Notes: a model not told the origin generated them from the sequence alone. Shown: positions 1 through 9,399, numbered from the stretch's first letter. The stretch is DNA of 33,421 nt from an uncultured Candidatus Pelagibacter sp. (GCA_905612435.1 CAJQRZ010000006.1:1-33421); one strand, 5' to 3'. Numbers and translations are program-made.

Positions 1-546
1 CACAAATTTAATATTTTGCCCTCTTTTAATAAAAAATTAAAAGATTTTAAGAAGAGAAATAAAAATTTAATCTTTATATCATTTGGTGGTTTTGATAAAA
101 AAAATTTAACTCTAAAAGTACTCAATCATCTTGTAAAAAGAAAACTTCCTATTAGATTATTAATCCACGAAAAATACAAATATTTAAAAAAAATTAGTAC
201 AAATTTAATTTTTTATAAATCAGAAGAATATTATGATAATTTATCAAGATCAACTATTGTAATTTCAGCAGGTGGAATGAGCATGTTTGACGCTATCTAT
301 TTTAAAAAAAAAACAATTTGTATTCCCCAGTATAAGCACCAGTTGATGAATATAAATATTTTAAATAAGGAAAAAGCCATATATAAGTTGGATATAAATA
401 ATCTAGATAAACTTTCAGATTTAATTTTGAATCTTATAAATAGAAAAGATACAAATACTAATATTAAAAAAAAACAAAACAATATAATCAATAATAATTA
501 CATGAAAAAAACCTTAAATTTAATTTATAAACTATATGTTAAGTAA
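1..546 (+). CDS. PseG-like nucleotide-sugar hydrolase, C-terminal part (cut by window edge)
   Basis: The frame is open to base 1, so the TTG at 16 is probably not the start and the N-terminal half lies outside the window. What remains resembles the second domain of GT28/MurG-fold enzymes: a strand-glycine segment ISFGGFDKKNLT, then ISAGGMSMFDA and IPQYKHQL, the typical nucleotide-sugar binding region of PseG. PseG removes UDP from UDP-2,4-diacetamido-2,4,6-trideoxy-altrose in nonulosonic acid synthesis. The neighbours (SDR, NeuB-type synthase, cytidylyltransferase) support that pathway. Its stop overlaps the next start by 11 bases, so translation is probably coupled. A related glycosyltransferase of the same fold is the main alternative, because the catalytic N-terminal residues cannot be seen. 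Confidence 0.7.
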   Translation, partial: HKFNILPSFNKKLKDFKKRNKNLIFISFGGFDKKNLTLKVLNHLVKRKLPIRLLIHEKYKYLKKISTNLIFYKSEEYYDNLSRSTIVISAGGMSMFDAIYFKKKTICIPQYKHQLMNINILNKEKAIYKLDINNLDKLSDLILNLINRKDTNTNIKKKQNNIINNNYMKKTLNLIYKLYVK

Positions 547-1288
547 AAATTTATTTTTTGGGTTTACAAATAAAGTAATTTTACTTACAGGCAGTGAAGG
601 AAAATTAGGAAAAGAAATTAAAAAGACTTTTATAGACATGGGTGCAAAAGTCTATGGAATCGATATAAAAAAAAATTCTAAATATGAAAATTTTAAGGCA
701 AATATATCAAATGGAAAATCAGTTGATAGGATAATAAATAAAATTATCAAATTAGAAGGAAGAATTGACGTAATTATCAATAATGCAGGTGTTTCGATTT
801 ATTCACCAATGGAACAAAGAACCTCTAAAGAAATTGATTTTACATTAAATGTAAATGTAAAAGGTTTGATCAATGTAATAAAATCATATTTTAATATTCA
901 TAAAAAGAAAAAGCTCAAATCATGTAAAATAATAAATATTTCCTCAATTTATGGAATTGTTGCACCGGATATAAGAATTTATTCAAAAAATGACAATATC
1001 AATTCTGAAATTTATGGAGCTTCAAAAGCAGCCGTAATTCAACTTACAAAATACTACGCAACTTTATTTGGTAAAAATAACATACTTGTTAATTGTATTT
1101 CACCAGGTGGAATTAAAGATAAAAATCACAGCAAATTCTTTACTAGTCAATACAAAAAAAGGGTCCCTTTAAATAGACTTGCTTTCGAAAAAGATATTAT
1201 GGGAGCAATTATTTATTTTTCAAGTGATTCATGTTCATATACCACGGGACAAAACTTGGTAATAGATGGAGGACTAAGCTCATGGTAA
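536..1288 (+). CDS. SDR oxidoreductase, PtmA-like, in nonulosonic acid cluster
   Basis: A 250-aa classical short-chain dehydrogenase. Visible motifs are the NAD(P)-binding glycine turn TGSEGKLG near residue 20, INNAG near 83, a conserved Ser around 140 (NISSIYG), the catalytic YGASK near 163, and the C-terminal TTGQNLVIDGG. Campylobacter PtmA, an SDR of this type, sits in the legionaminic acid cluster beside its cytidylyltransferase PtmB, and the arrangement here is similar. The ATG at 536 lies inside the end of the upstream gene, and the stop overlaps the next start as ATGGTAA. The substrate is an inference from context only. Confidence 0.82.
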   Translation: MLSKNLFFGFTNKVILLTGSEGKLGKEIKKTFIDMGAKVYGIDIKKNSKYENFKANISNGKSVDRIINKIIKLEGRIDVIINNAGVSIYSPMEQRTSKEIDFTLNVNVKGLINVIKSYFNIHKKKKLKSCKIINISSIYGIVAPDIRIYSKNDNINSEIYGASKAAVIQLTKYYATLFGKNNILVNCISPGGIKDKNHSKFFTSQYKKRVPLNRLAFEKDIMGAIIYFSSDSCSYTTGQNLVIDGGLSSW

Positions 1289-2106
1289 AAAAAAAATTAA
1301 TTTATAAAGATTTTTTCTTAATTGCTGAAGCAGGAATTAACCATAATGGAGATTTACAAAAAGCATATAAACTTATTGATAAAGCCAAAATATCAGGAGC
1401 TACTGCTATAAAGTTTCAAACATATAAAACAGAAAAAAGGGTAAAAAAAAATAATCCTGCTTTTAAAATATTAAAAAAATGTGAATTAAGTTATGATAGT
1501 TTTTTTAAAATAAAAAAATACTGTGATAAAAAAAAAATTATTTTTTTTTCAACACCATTTGACGTTGAGGCTGTAAATTTCTTAGCTGATATAAATGTTA
1601 AATTATTTAAAATCTCATCATTTGATACATCAAATTATGAATTAATAAATTCTATTTTATCTAAAAAAATTCCAACTATCATTTCGACAGGAATGACCTC
1701 AATAAAGGAAATAGACAAAATAAGAAAACTTTTTATATCTAAAAAAATTGATCATCATTTGTTACACTGTATTTCTAAATATCCAAATACAGAGGAAAAT
1801 AGTATTCTATCAAATATTAGCTATTTAAAAAAAAGATACAATTGTCAAATTGGTTTATCAGATCATACTAGGGGTATTAACACTTGTATTTATAGCTACT
1901 TACTTGGAGCAAGAATTTTTGAAAAACATTTTAAACTTTTTGAAGATGATAACTGTGTTGATGCCCCTGTTTCAATTACACCCAAACAAATGACAGACCT
2001 TTCAAATGAATTAATAAAATTACCTAAAATTTTAGGAAAAGAAACGTTTGGCATAAAAAAAATTGAAAAAGATTCAAAAATTTTTAAAAGAAAAAAAATG
2101 TTATGA
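1282..2106 (+). CDS. neuB: NeuB-type nonulosonic acid synthase, short form without SAF domain
   Basis: A 274-aa protein of the NeuB/PseI/LegI/SpsE family, which condenses phosphoenolpyruvate with a hexosamine to form a nine-carbon sugar acid. Family signatures are present: AEAGINHNGD at the N-terminus, AIKFQTYK, STPFD, KISSFD, STGM, LLHCISKYP, GLSDHT and the FEKHF metal/PEP region. An in-frame codon at 1231 would add 17 residues with no family similarity, so the ATG at 1282, overlapping the SDR stop, is chosen. Family members are usually about 330–350 residues and end in an antifreeze-like SAF domain. This one stops after the barrel in a Lys-rich tail, right after an A-run. It is either a natural short form or has lost its C-terminus by frameshift. 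Confidence 0.85.
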   Translation: MVKKKLIYKDFFLIAEAGINHNGDLQKAYKLIDKAKISGATAIKFQTYKTEKRVKKNNPAFKILKKCELSYDSFFKIKKYCDKKKIIFFSTPFDVEAVNFLADINVKLFKISSFDTSNYELINSILSKKIPTIISTGMTSIKEIDKIRKLFISKKIDHHLLHCISKYPNTEENSILSNISYLKKRYNCQIGLSDHTRGINTCIYSYLLGARIFEKHFKLFEDDNCVDAPVSITPKQMTDLSNELIKLPKILGKETFGIKKIEKDSKIFKRKKML

Positions 2107-2282
2107 TCAAAGCTCTGAAGATGTCGCTGAAAGCACAAAAAATTATTCGGCAAGATAATAATCTTTTATCAAAAATTTGGACTACTTACTTCTCAAAATC
2201 AAATCACATAAGTATTTTTGAGTTAGAAAATATCAAATATTTATATATGCTCCAACAAAGCGTAGACACACGTATCAACTAA
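2103..2282 (+). CDS. 59-aa unknown protein between neuB and cytidylyltransferase
   Basis: A small reading frame that starts at ATG 2103, overlapping the neuB stop as ATGA, and ends in TAA 2280–2282, overlapping the next ATG as TAATG. Exact junctions on both sides are the strongest sign that it is translated. The product begins MIKALKMSLKAQ and ends QQSVDTRIN. It is basic at the N-terminus and has no signal peptide or membrane segment. I do not recognise it. It sits where the NeuB SAF domain would be encoded but does not look like SAF. A one-base gain in the A-run before 2100 would fuse it to NeuB and give about 333 aa, so a sequencing or natural frameshift is the alternative. Confidence 0.5.
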   Translation: MIKALKMSLKAQKIIRQDNNLLSKIWTTYFSKSNHISIFELENIKYLYMLQQSVDTRIN

Positions 2283-3040
2283 TGAATTTTGGAATAATAA
2301 TTCAAGCCAGAACAGGATCTACACGATTACCAAAAAAAGTTTTAGCAAATATACATGAAGGAAAAAATATTCTTGAATTTCAAATTCAAAGAGTTTTAAA
2401 ATATTTCAATAAGAAAAATTTATTCATAGCCACAACAACTCTTAAACAAGATAAGACTATTAAAAATATTGCAAAAAAGTATAAAATTAAATCCTATGCT
2501 GGGTCAGAAAAAAATGTTTTAAAAAGATATATTGATTGTTGTAAAAAGTACAAAATAAAAAATATAATTAGAATTACGTCAGACTGTCCACTAGTAGATC
2601 CTCGATTAATAAAAAAAATGATGACAATTTTTAAAAAAAAAAAAATTGACTACTTGTCAAATACACTACCAATTAATAATAGTACTTACCCAGATGGTAC
2701 AGATATTGAAATATTTAAATATAAATCGTTAAAAAAAGTTAATGAATTAGCAAAAACTAAAATAGAAAAAGAACATGTTACGAATCTTTTTTGGTCACAA
2801 AAAAATGTTTTTAAATCAAACTTAATAAAAATGAAAATAAATTTAAGTAAATATAAGTTTAGTATAGATTATAAAAAAGAGTTAAATCTGGTAAGAAAAA
2901 TAATATTAGAATTAAATAAAAAAAATCTTAAGGGAACAGCTAAAGAAATAGTTTCCATAATTAAAAAAAATACTAAAATGAATCAATTAAGCCAAAATAG
3001 TAAAAAAAAGTTCTTAAATAACAGAAAAGATTTATTTTAA
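2282..3040 (+). CDS. SpsF/NeuA-type cytidylyltransferase family protein
   Basis: A 252-aa member of the CTP_transf_3 family (acylneuraminate cytidylyltransferase / SpsF). The N-terminus carries the nucleotide-binding signature QARTGSTRLPKKVL at residues 8–21. RITSDCPLVDP near residue 100 supplies the metal/CTP aspartates, and DGTDIEIF follows near 140. These enzymes activate nonulosonic acids as CMP sugars for glycosyltransferases. The gene starts in TAATG overlap with the 59-aa frame and is the last intact plus-strand gene of the cluster. SpsF relatives sometimes have non-sialic substrates, so the exact sugar is not established. Confidence 0.8.
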   Translation: MNFGIIIQARTGSTRLPKKVLANIHEGKNILEFQIQRVLKYFNKKNLFIATTTLKQDKTIKNIAKKYKIKSYAGSEKNVLKRYIDCCKKYKIKNIIRITSDCPLVDPRLIKKMMTIFKKKKIDYLSNTLPINNSTYPDGTDIEIFKYKSLKKVNELAKTKIEKEHVTNLFWSQKNVFKSNLIKMKINLSKYKFSIDYKKELNLVRKIILELNKKNLKGTAKEIVSIIKKNTKMNQLSQNSKKKFLNNRKDLF

Positions 3041-3043
3041 ACT

Positions 3044-3133
3044 ATGAAAATACAAATATTAACTTCAAGCAATTCATGGATAAATCTCGAAAAAAATAAA
3101 TACACAATTAATATTTGCAGATCATCAGATTAA
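3044..3133 (+). pseudogene. Possible remnant of the next surface-sugar gene
   Basis: A 29-codon frame starts 3 bases after the cytidylyltransferase stop. Its beginning, MKIQILTSSNSWI, looks like a Rossmann-type enzyme start such as the formyltransferase-like proteins of surface-sugar clusters, but it ends after 16 more residues without a domain. The position immediately downstream in the operon and the convergent SDR that follows suggest a gene lost by deletion. The similarity is an impression only, and it may be a chance short ORF. Confidence 0.3.
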
Positions 3134-3172
3134 AACTTTTAAAATTTTAAATTGATTTTTTAAGCACAGAAT

Positions 3173-3940
3173 TTACCAAGAAATTTCTTTACCTAATAAA
3201 TTAATAAATTTTCCATTTAATGACTGAACATTTGATGATAGTAAGTCTATTATTAAATTAACGCAAACATCAGCTTTTATTTTTCCCTCGGGATTCATTC
3301 CTGATTGAACATTGCCAGGATCAATTGCAAATACTACTGTTTTAAATCTAGTGTTTAAATCTAGAGACATATTTTTTGTTATAGAATTTAAAGCCGTTTT
3401 CGATGTTCTATATATATATGCATTACCTTGATTGTTTAGTTTAATGCTACCGGCATCACTACTAATATTAACTAATACTTCAAGATTTTTTTCAGGTAGT
3501 TTATTGTCCAGTATTATTTGCATTATTTTCAAAATAGAAATCGAATTAACCATTAAGACTTCTTGAAATTTTCTAAAATCAAGATTCTCTATTTGTTGAT
3601 CTTCAAACGAACCTCCGAACACTCCAGCACAATTAAATATTATATCAATTGAAGTTTCTTTTATTTTTTCTTTAAAGTCTTTGGATTCATTTATTTCTCT
3701 TTGATCATACTTTACAATTGATAAATTCTTATCTTTGATAATTTTTAAATTTTCAGAATTTTGACGATAAGTTGCTAAAACTTTATTATCTAATTGTAAA
3801 ATTTTTTTTGTTAATGCAAGTCCAATTCCAGAATTGGCTCCTGTTATCAAAATATTTTTTTTATTTATATTTGCTAAATAATTTTTTTTTGAAAATTTTC
3901 TAGTATAAAGAAATTTTTTAATTTTTTTTCTTAAGCCCAT
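3173..3940 (-). CDS. SDR-family oxidoreductase (C-signal-like)
   Basis: A 255-aa short-chain dehydrogenase facing the sugar cluster. It has a basic N-terminal extension of about 27 residues, then the cofactor motif TGANSGIG, the FNCAG motif near 106, a serine region NISSDAGS near 160 and YRTSK near 178 as the catalytic Tyr/Lys. The late segment AIDPGNVQSGM resembles C-factor-like SDRs rather than fatty-acid FabG. It stands alone, separated from the Yip1 gene upstream on its strand by about 67 bases. Substrate unknown. Confidence 0.8.
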   Translation of the reverse strand: MGLRKKIKKFLYTRKFSKKNYLANINKKNILITGANSGIGLALTKKILQLDNKVLATYRQNSENLKIIKDKNLSIVKYDQREINESKDFKEKIKETSIDIIFNCAGVFGGSFEDQQIENLDFRKFQEVLMVNSISILKIMQIILDNKLPEKNLEVLVNISSDAGSIKLNNQGNAYIYRTSKTALNSITKNMSLDLNTRFKTVVFAIDPGNVQSGMNPEGKIKADVCVNLIIDLLSSNVQSLNGKFINLLGKEISW

Positions 3941-4007
3941 TTTATAATATTTTTTTAATAATAAATATTTAATCCCTATAAGGATAATCTTTACTGTTAT
4001 TAAGGTA

Positions 4008-4520
4008 TTAAAATAGCTTCAACATCATAAATAAAACAACAGATTGAAATAAAAAGCCAGTTACAACAACTCCAACAGCCCTCCAGGTGCTTTTATAATC
4101 TAGGGCTTGTCTTACAGCAATAACCATTGCAACTAACATCCATATTGCAGCTACAATAAAAGCTAAGTTCATCAAATTAGGAAAAACACCAAAAACTCTA
4201 ATAAGTCCTGGGGCACTAGAAAAACCAATTGTTCTCAATAACTGACCATGATCAGCTTCAGTTGTAGGCTCTGGAAAAAATTTAACGCCAATAAAATAAA
4301 CTACATAAGCCCAAACAAACCAACTAACCAATGATAACAAAGGAGCCATCAAAAAATTGGATGTTCCAAGTGATAATGTTCCTACTCCTGCAGCCAAACT
4401 TGAAAGTACTACAACCCCTGCTGCTTGAAATGTTGCTGATTTATCAGCCTCTACTTCTTCATAAAGATTAGAATCTAACTTACAAGCTCTTATAATTCTG
4501 TTTACATATTTAGAATTCAT
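4008..4520 (-). CDS. Yip1-family membrane protein
   Basis: A 170-aa integral membrane protein with the layout of the bacterial Yip1 domain family: a short soluble N-terminus (residues 1–30, with an acidic LYEEVEADKSA segment), then hydrophobic segments near 32–54, 60–80, 115–138 and 147–168. The conserved short acidic loop between the first and second membrane pairs is visible. The function of bacterial Yip1 proteins is not well defined. No operon partner is evident. Confidence 0.75.
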   Translation of the reverse strand: MNSKYVNRIIRACKLDSNLYEEVEADKSATFQAAGVVVLSSLAAGVGTLSLGTSNFLMAPLLSLVSWFVWAYVVYFIGVKFFPEPTTEADHGQLLRTIGFSSAPGLIRVFGVFPNLMNLAFIVAAIWMLVAMVIAVRQALDYKSTWRAVGVVVTGFLFQSVVLFMMLKLF

Positions 4521-4687
4521 TTTTTTTCTTTTTAATATTTTTTATTATTTTACGAATATAACATAATTATCTAACAGATTAAAATAACAAATAAAATTTC
4601 TTTCTGCTTGAATTATTGTTATTCTTTGTCAGTAGTGAGTATCACTGCTCACACTAATAAAAAAACCCTTCTTACTTTTAATTACTA

Positions 4688-4763
4688 TGGTGGACTGTGT
4701 GGGGGTCGAACCCACGACCTAACGATTAAGAGTCGTCCGCTCTACCAACTGAGCTAACAGTCC
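4688..4763 (-). tRNA. tRNA-Lys (anticodon CUU)
   Basis: On the minus strand a full cloverleaf can be drawn. The acceptor GGACTGT pairs with ACAGTCC, the D-arm is GCTC/GAGC, the anticodon stem GACGA/TCGTT encloses loop CTCTTAA (anticodon CTT), and the T-arm is GTGGG-TTCGACC-CCCAC. Discriminator A and an encoded CCA follow. It decodes AAG. Confidence 0.96.
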
Positions 4764-4986
4764 ATTAAATCTATAATCATGATACTTAAAATCTTTTTCA
4801 TAATCAGTCTATTAAAAATTTACATATTAATGAGGCTAGATCTATAATCAACATACTTTCAGTCATTATTTTATTCGCTTATATTTTGAGTGCCAAGTTG
4901 AATGGGATATTTCAATACCAAAACTATCTTTAAGTGTATTATTTTTTGAAAATATCAAAAATAAATTAGGTAATATAAATTGGAAA

Positions 4987-7368
4987 TTATTGAATACTGG
5001 CTTGAGACTTGTCGTCAGATTTAGAAATTTTTTCTACCTCAACCCATTCCACTCTTTTTAATTGTTTAGTTAGTGCTATTTTTAAGACTTCATCAGCGTG
5101 CTCGACTGGCGTAATTTTAATATCATCGATAATTTTTTTAGGCATATCAACTAAATCTTTTTCATTATCTTTTGGAATTAAAACTTGTTTAATTCCAGCT
5201 CTATGTGCTGCTAATAATTTTTCTTTTAGTCCACCAATTGGTAAAACTTGGCCTGTTAATGTAACTTCACCAGTCATAGCAATATCTCTTCTTACTGGGT
5301 TATTTGTAATTGCTGAAACTATTGAGGTAACCATTCCAATCCCAGCAGATGGACCATCTTTTGGTGTAGCGCCCTCTGGGACGTGAATATGAAAATCTTT
5401 TTTTTCAAAAACTGGCGGTATAATTCCGTATTCTAAACTTTTAGATCTAACAAATGATTTTGCTGCTTTAATAGATTCTTGCATTACATCACCAAGTTTA
5501 CCAGTAATTTGCATTCTTCCTTTACCAGGCATAGTAACTGTTTCAATTTTAAGAATTTCTCCACCATATTCAGTCCAAGCTAAACCAGTAACCACCCCAA
5601 TTTTGTCTTCTCTTTCTAATTCGCCAAATTTAAATTTTTGAATTCCAAGATAGTCAGAAAGATTTTTTTCATCTACTGAAACTTCCTTGCTCTCACCTGA
5701 AATTATTTTTTTCACAACTTTTCTAGCGACTTTAGAAATTTCTCTTTCTAGATTTCTTACACCAGATTCTTTTGTATAATTTCTAATAATTTCTTTGATT
5801 AGCCCATTAGATAGTTTCATCTCTTTGTCTTTAACGCCATTATCTTTAATTTGTTTCGGTAAAAGATATTTGTTAGCGATACTAATTTTTTCATCCTCTG
5901 TATAACCAGCCAATCTAATAACTTCCATTCTGTCTAATAGAGGTGGCAAAATATTAAGAGTGTTTGCTGTTGTTACAAACATAACGTCAGATAAATCATA
6001 ATCAACTTCTAAGTAATGATCATTAAAAGTTGTATTTTGTTCTGGGTCTAAAGCTTCTAATAAAGCTGAAGAAGGGTCGCCCCTATAGTCATTCCCAATT
6101 TTATCTATTTCATCAAGTAGAATTAATGGATTTTTGGTTCCAGCCTTTTTCATTAATTGAATAATTTTACCCGGTAAAGATCCTATATAAGTTCTTCTAT
6201 GACCTCTTATTTCCGCTTCATCTCTCACACCCCCAACAGACATCCTTACAAACTGTCTATTAGTTGCCTTTGCTATAGATTTTCCTAAAGATGTTTTTCC
6301 AACACCTGGAGGACCAACTAAACATAAAATTGGACCCTTAATTTTTTCCATTCTTTTTTGAACAGCTAAAAATTCAATTATTCTTTCTTTAACTTTTTCT
6401 AAACCAAAATGATCTTCATCTAAGGTTTTTATGGAATTGTTTAAATCAATATCGACTTGATCTTTTTTAAACCAAGGTAAGTCTGTCATCCACTCAAGGT
6501 AGTTTCTTACTACAGTAGCTTCTGCAGACATTGGGCTCATATTTTTTAATTTTTTTAGCTCTGACATGCATTTTTTTAGAACATCTTTAGGCATTTTTGC
6601 TTTTAAAATAGCTTTGTTTAAACTTGATGTTTCATCTTTTCCATCTTCAATTTCACCTAATTCTTTTTGAATCGCTTTAAGTTGTTCATTTAGATAATAT
6701 TCTCTTTGAGTTTTCTCCATTTGAGTTTTAACTCTACCTCTAATTCTTTTTTCAACACCTATAATGCTAGTTTCATTTTCTATTATTTTAATAATTGCAT
6801 TAATTCTTTTCTTGATATCTAGAGTTTCAAATATTTGTTGTTTTTCAGAAATAGTTGCATTTAAATGGGATGCAATATTATCAGCAATTGCTGATGGTTC
6901 CTTCAATTGCTTAATAGTATTCATTGTTTCATGAGAAATTTTTTTATTTACTGATGTTAATTTTTCTAATCTTCTAAGTGCAGTTAATGCTAAAGGTAAT
7001 AAATCTTCTTCGCTATTTTCTATGTTACTTTGATAACTAAAGTCGCAAGTAATAAATTCTTTATTATCTTTAAAGTCTAAAATTTTAACTCTTTTTGAGC
7101 CTTCTATTAATACTTTTACAGTACCATCTGGTAGTTTCAATAATTGTAAAATATTTCCCTCACAACCATACATAAAAATATCAGTTTTTTTAGGATCATC
7201 TATTTCTGCATTTTTTTGTGTAACTAAAATAATCTTCTTTTGTTTTTTCATTACTTCATTAAGTGCTGAGATTGACTTATCTCTACCAACAAAAAGTGGG
7301 ATTACCATGCTAGGAAAAACTACTATATCTCTTAATGGCAACAACGGTAAATTTACTTTAACATCCAT
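4987..7368 (-). CDS. lon: ATP-dependent protease Lon
   Basis: A 793-aa LonA, of normal family length. It has an N-terminal LON substrate-binding domain (LPLLPLRDIVVFP at the start), a helical linker, an AAA+ module with Walker A GPPGVGKT (about residue 350) and Walker B LLDEIDKIG, and a C-terminal S16 protease domain. The protease domain has the catalytic Ser in DGPSAGIGM and the Lys in GGLKEKLLAA. Lon degrades misfolded and regulatory proteins in the cytoplasm. It lies directly downstream of clpX on the same strand with a spacer of about 60 bases, as in many alphaproteobacteria. The C-terminal tail after the protease domain is a little extended (KSDDKSQASIQ). Confidence 0.98.
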   Translation of the reverse strand: MDVKVNLPLLPLRDIVVFPSMVIPLFVGRDKSISALNEVMKKQKKIILVTQKNAEIDDPKKTDIFMYGCEGNILQLLKLPDGTVKVLIEGSKRVKILDFKDNKEFITCDFSYQSNIENSEEDLLPLALTALRRLEKLTSVNKKISHETMNTIKQLKEPSAIADNIASHLNATISEKQQIFETLDIKKRINAIIKIIENETSIIGVEKRIRGRVKTQMEKTQREYYLNEQLKAIQKELGEIEDGKDETSSLNKAILKAKMPKDVLKKCMSELKKLKNMSPMSAEATVVRNYLEWMTDLPWFKKDQVDIDLNNSIKTLDEDHFGLEKVKERIIEFLAVQKRMEKIKGPILCLVGPPGVGKTSLGKSIAKATNRQFVRMSVGGVRDEAEIRGHRRTYIGSLPGKIIQLMKKAGTKNPLILLDEIDKIGNDYRGDPSSALLEALDPEQNTTFNDHYLEVDYDLSDVMFVTTANTLNILPPLLDRMEVIRLAGYTEDEKISIANKYLLPKQIKDNGVKDKEMKLSNGLIKEIIRNYTKESGVRNLEREISKVARKVVKKIISGESKEVSVDEKNLSDYLGIQKFKFGELEREDKIGVVTGLAWTEYGGEILKIETVTMPGKGRMQITGKLGDVMQESIKAAKSFVRSKSLEYGIIPPVFEKKDFHIHVPEGATPKDGPSAGIGMVTSIVSAITNNPVRRDIAMTGEVTLTGQVLPIGGLKEKLLAAHRAGIKQVLIPKDNEKDLVDMPKKIIDDIKITPVEHADEVLKIALTKQLKRVEWVEVEKISKSDDKSQASIQ

Positions 7369-7429
7369 ATGTTGAATATGGATATTAAAATTAATTTTGC
7401 AATAGATATTTAGGCTTTATTAACGCTAT

Positions 7430-8698
7430 TTATGCAGCAGTTGGTTTGTCAACCTTACTCTTACTGGTATTTTTTGAATGTACTATAATTGGTTGTGATT
7501 GGCCTTTAGCCGCACTTAAGTCAATAATAACTTCTTCAACATTTTCTTCACTTGGAAGATTATACATCGTTTTTAATAAAATATTTTCTAAAATAGATCT
7601 TAATCCTCTTGCACCTGTTTTTTTATTGACTGCCTTTATAGCTATCTCTTTTACAGCATTATCTTTAAACGAGAGCTTAGCACCTTCTAACTTAAATAAT
7701 TCTTGATACTGTTTAATTAGTGAGTTTTTTGGCTCTTGAAGAATTTTAATTAGAGATTTTTCATCTAAATCTTCTAAGGTGGCAAGAATCGGAAGTCTTC
7801 CAATAAATTCAGGTATTAAACCATACTTTAATAAATCTTCCGGTTCTAAGCTTTTCATCCATTCACCCGTTTTTTTATCTTCTGTATTTCTTACTTCTGC
7901 ACCAAATCCAATTGATGTCCCTTTATCTCTTTGAGAAATAATTTTATCTAGACCTGCAAAGGCTCCACCACATATAAAAAGAATGTTAGTGGTATCTACT
8001 TGTAAAAATTCTTGTTGAGGATGTTTTCTTCCTCCTTGAGGTGGTACACTTGCAATAGTTCCTTCCATTATTTTTAATAAAGCTTGTTGAACACCTTCTC
8101 CTGAAACATCTCTTGTGATAGATGGATTTTCAGATTTTCTACTAATTTTATCTACCTCATCAATGTAAACAATTCCACGTTGGGCTTTTTCAACATTGTA
8201 ATCAGCTGACTGAAGCAACTTTAAAATAATATTTTCAACATCTTCACCTACATAACCTGCTTCAGTTAAAGTTGTAGCGTCAGCCATTGTGAACGGGACA
8301 TCTAAAATTCTAGCTAAAGTTTGAGCCAATAATGTTTTTCCACAACCCGTAGGACCTAGTAGTAAAATATTAGACTTTGCAAGCTCTACAGTCTTAGTTG
8401 TTTTATTTTCATAATTTAATCTTTTATAGTGATTGTGAACAGCAACAGACAAAACTTTTTTTGCATGGTCTTGTCCGATCACATAATCATCTAATACTGC
8501 ACAAATTTCTTTTGGAGCAGGCAAACCGTCTTGATGTTTAACAAATGTATCTTTACTTTCTTCTTTTATAATATCCATACATAACTCAACGCACTCGTCA
8601 CATATAAATACAGTTGGACCAGCTATAAGCTTTCTCACTTCATGCTGACTCTTTCCGCAGAAAGAGCAATAAAGAATATTTTTATTACTAGTTGTCAT
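7430..8698 (-). CDS. clpX: ATP-dependent Clp protease ATP-binding subunit ClpX
   Basis: A 422-aa AAA+ unfoldase. The N-terminal zinc-binding domain has C11, C14, C33 and C36. Walker A is GPTGCGKT at about 115–122, Walker B is [10 protein letters not shown], and the ClpP-docking IGF loop is visible in [10 protein letters not shown]. ClpX recognises tagged substrates and feeds them into ClpP. It is the expected partner of the clpP gene just upstream, but an 89-base spacer with its own promoter-like element suggests it can also be transcribed alone. Confidence 0.98.
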   Translation of the reverse strand: MTTSNKNILYCSFCGKSQHEVRKLIAGPTVFICDECVELCMDIIKEESKDTFVKHQDGLPAPKEICAVLDDYVIGQDHAKKVLSVAVHNHYKRLNYENKTTKTVELAKSNILLLGPTGCGKTLLAQTLARILDVPFTMADATTLTEAGYVGEDVENIILKLLQSADYNVEKAQRGIVYIDEVDKISRKSENPSITRDVSGEGVQQALLKIMEGTIASVPPQGGRKHPQQEFLQVDTTNILFICGGAFAGLDKIISQRDKGTSIGFGAEVRNTEDKKTGEWMKSLEPEDLLKYGLIPEFIGRLPILATLEDLDEKSLIKILQEPKNSLIKQYQELFKLEGAKLSFKDNAVKEIAIKAVNKKTGARGLRSILENILLKTMYNLPSEENVEEVIIDLSAAKGQSQPIIVHSKNTSKSKVDKPTAA

Positions 8699-8724
8699 AA
8701 CTTTTTTTACGAATCAATTAGACT

Positions 8725-8754
8725 ATTATATTACAAATGTGTCATATTAATCAA
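8725..8754 (-). promoter_or_regulatory. Sigma70-type promoter for clpX
   Basis: On the minus strand a -35-like TTGATT (8749–8754) is separated by 18 bases from a perfect -10 TATAAT (8725–8730). The predicted start of transcription is about 20 bases before the clpX ATG. This is pattern matching only, in an AT-rich spacer. Confidence 0.5.
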
Positions 8755-8787
8755 GTGTGGGTTGTGGATAGAACAATACTTTGTGTA

Positions 8788-9399
8788 CTAAGGTCTTTTT
8801 TCAACTACTTCGTCTATTAATCCAAAATTCTTTGCCATTTCTGGAGGCATAAAATTATCTCTTTCAAGTGCTTTTTTTATATCCTCAACAGATTTGCCTG
8901 TGTGTTTAGAATAAATTTCATTAAGTCTTTTTTTTAAAGAAAGAACTTCATTTGCGTGGATTTCAATATCTGTTGCCTGACCCTGAAATCCAGCCGAAGG
9001 TTGATGGACCATAATTCTTGAATTAGGTAGAGAAAATCTTTTTCCCTTTGTTCCAGCAGTTAAAAGAAGAGAACCCATTGATGCAGCTTGGCCAATGCAT
9101 AGAGTTGATACGTCAGGTTTGATATATTGAATTGTATCATAAATACCAAGACCTGCAGTCACTAATCCTCCAGGGCTATTTATATACAAATAAATTTCTT
9201 TTTTGGGATTTTCTGACTCTAGAAATAATAATTGTGCCGTTACAAGAGAGGCAATATTATCATTAATTGGACCAATCAAAAAAATTATTCTTTCTTTTAA
9301 AAGTCTAGAATAAATATCATATGCTCTTTCACCTTTGTTAGATTGTTCTACTACCATGGGGACTAAATTATTCATATGTTCTGAAATTTTGTTTATCAT
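8788..9399 (-). CDS. clpP: ATP-dependent Clp protease proteolytic subunit ClpP
   Basis: A 203-aa serine peptidase of normal length. The catalytic triad is visible: S107 in GQAASMGS, H132 in MVHQPSAG and D181 in ERDNFM. INSPGG near 73–78 forms the oxyanion region. ClpP makes the tetradecameric chamber used by ClpX. It lies between tig and clpX in the conserved order. A short N-terminal stretch before the YDIYSRLL segment is probably the removed propeptide. Confidence 0.98.
   Translation of the reverse strand: MINKISEHMNNLVPMVVEQSNKGERAYDIYSRLLKERIIFLIGPINDNIASLVTAQLLFLESENPKKEIYLYINSPGGLVTAGLGIYDTIQYIKPDVSTLCIGQAASMGSLLLTAGTKGKRFSLPNSRIMVHQPSAGFQGQATDIEIHANEVLSLKKRLNEIYSKHTGKSVEDIKKALERDNFMPPEMAKNFGLIDEVVEKRP

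Noticed and set aside
4621-4680. Hairpin GTGAG/CTCAC after tRNA-Lys as its terminator
   Set aside because: On the minus strand the T-run comes before, not after, the stem, so it does not fit an intrinsic terminator.
4940-4963. AT-rich inverted repeat downstream of lon as a terminator
   Set aside because: The stem has at most two GC pairs and would be expected by chance in this composition.
5009-5386. A 125-codon plus-strand frame inside lon
   Set aside because: Antisense shadow of the conserved Lon protease domain.
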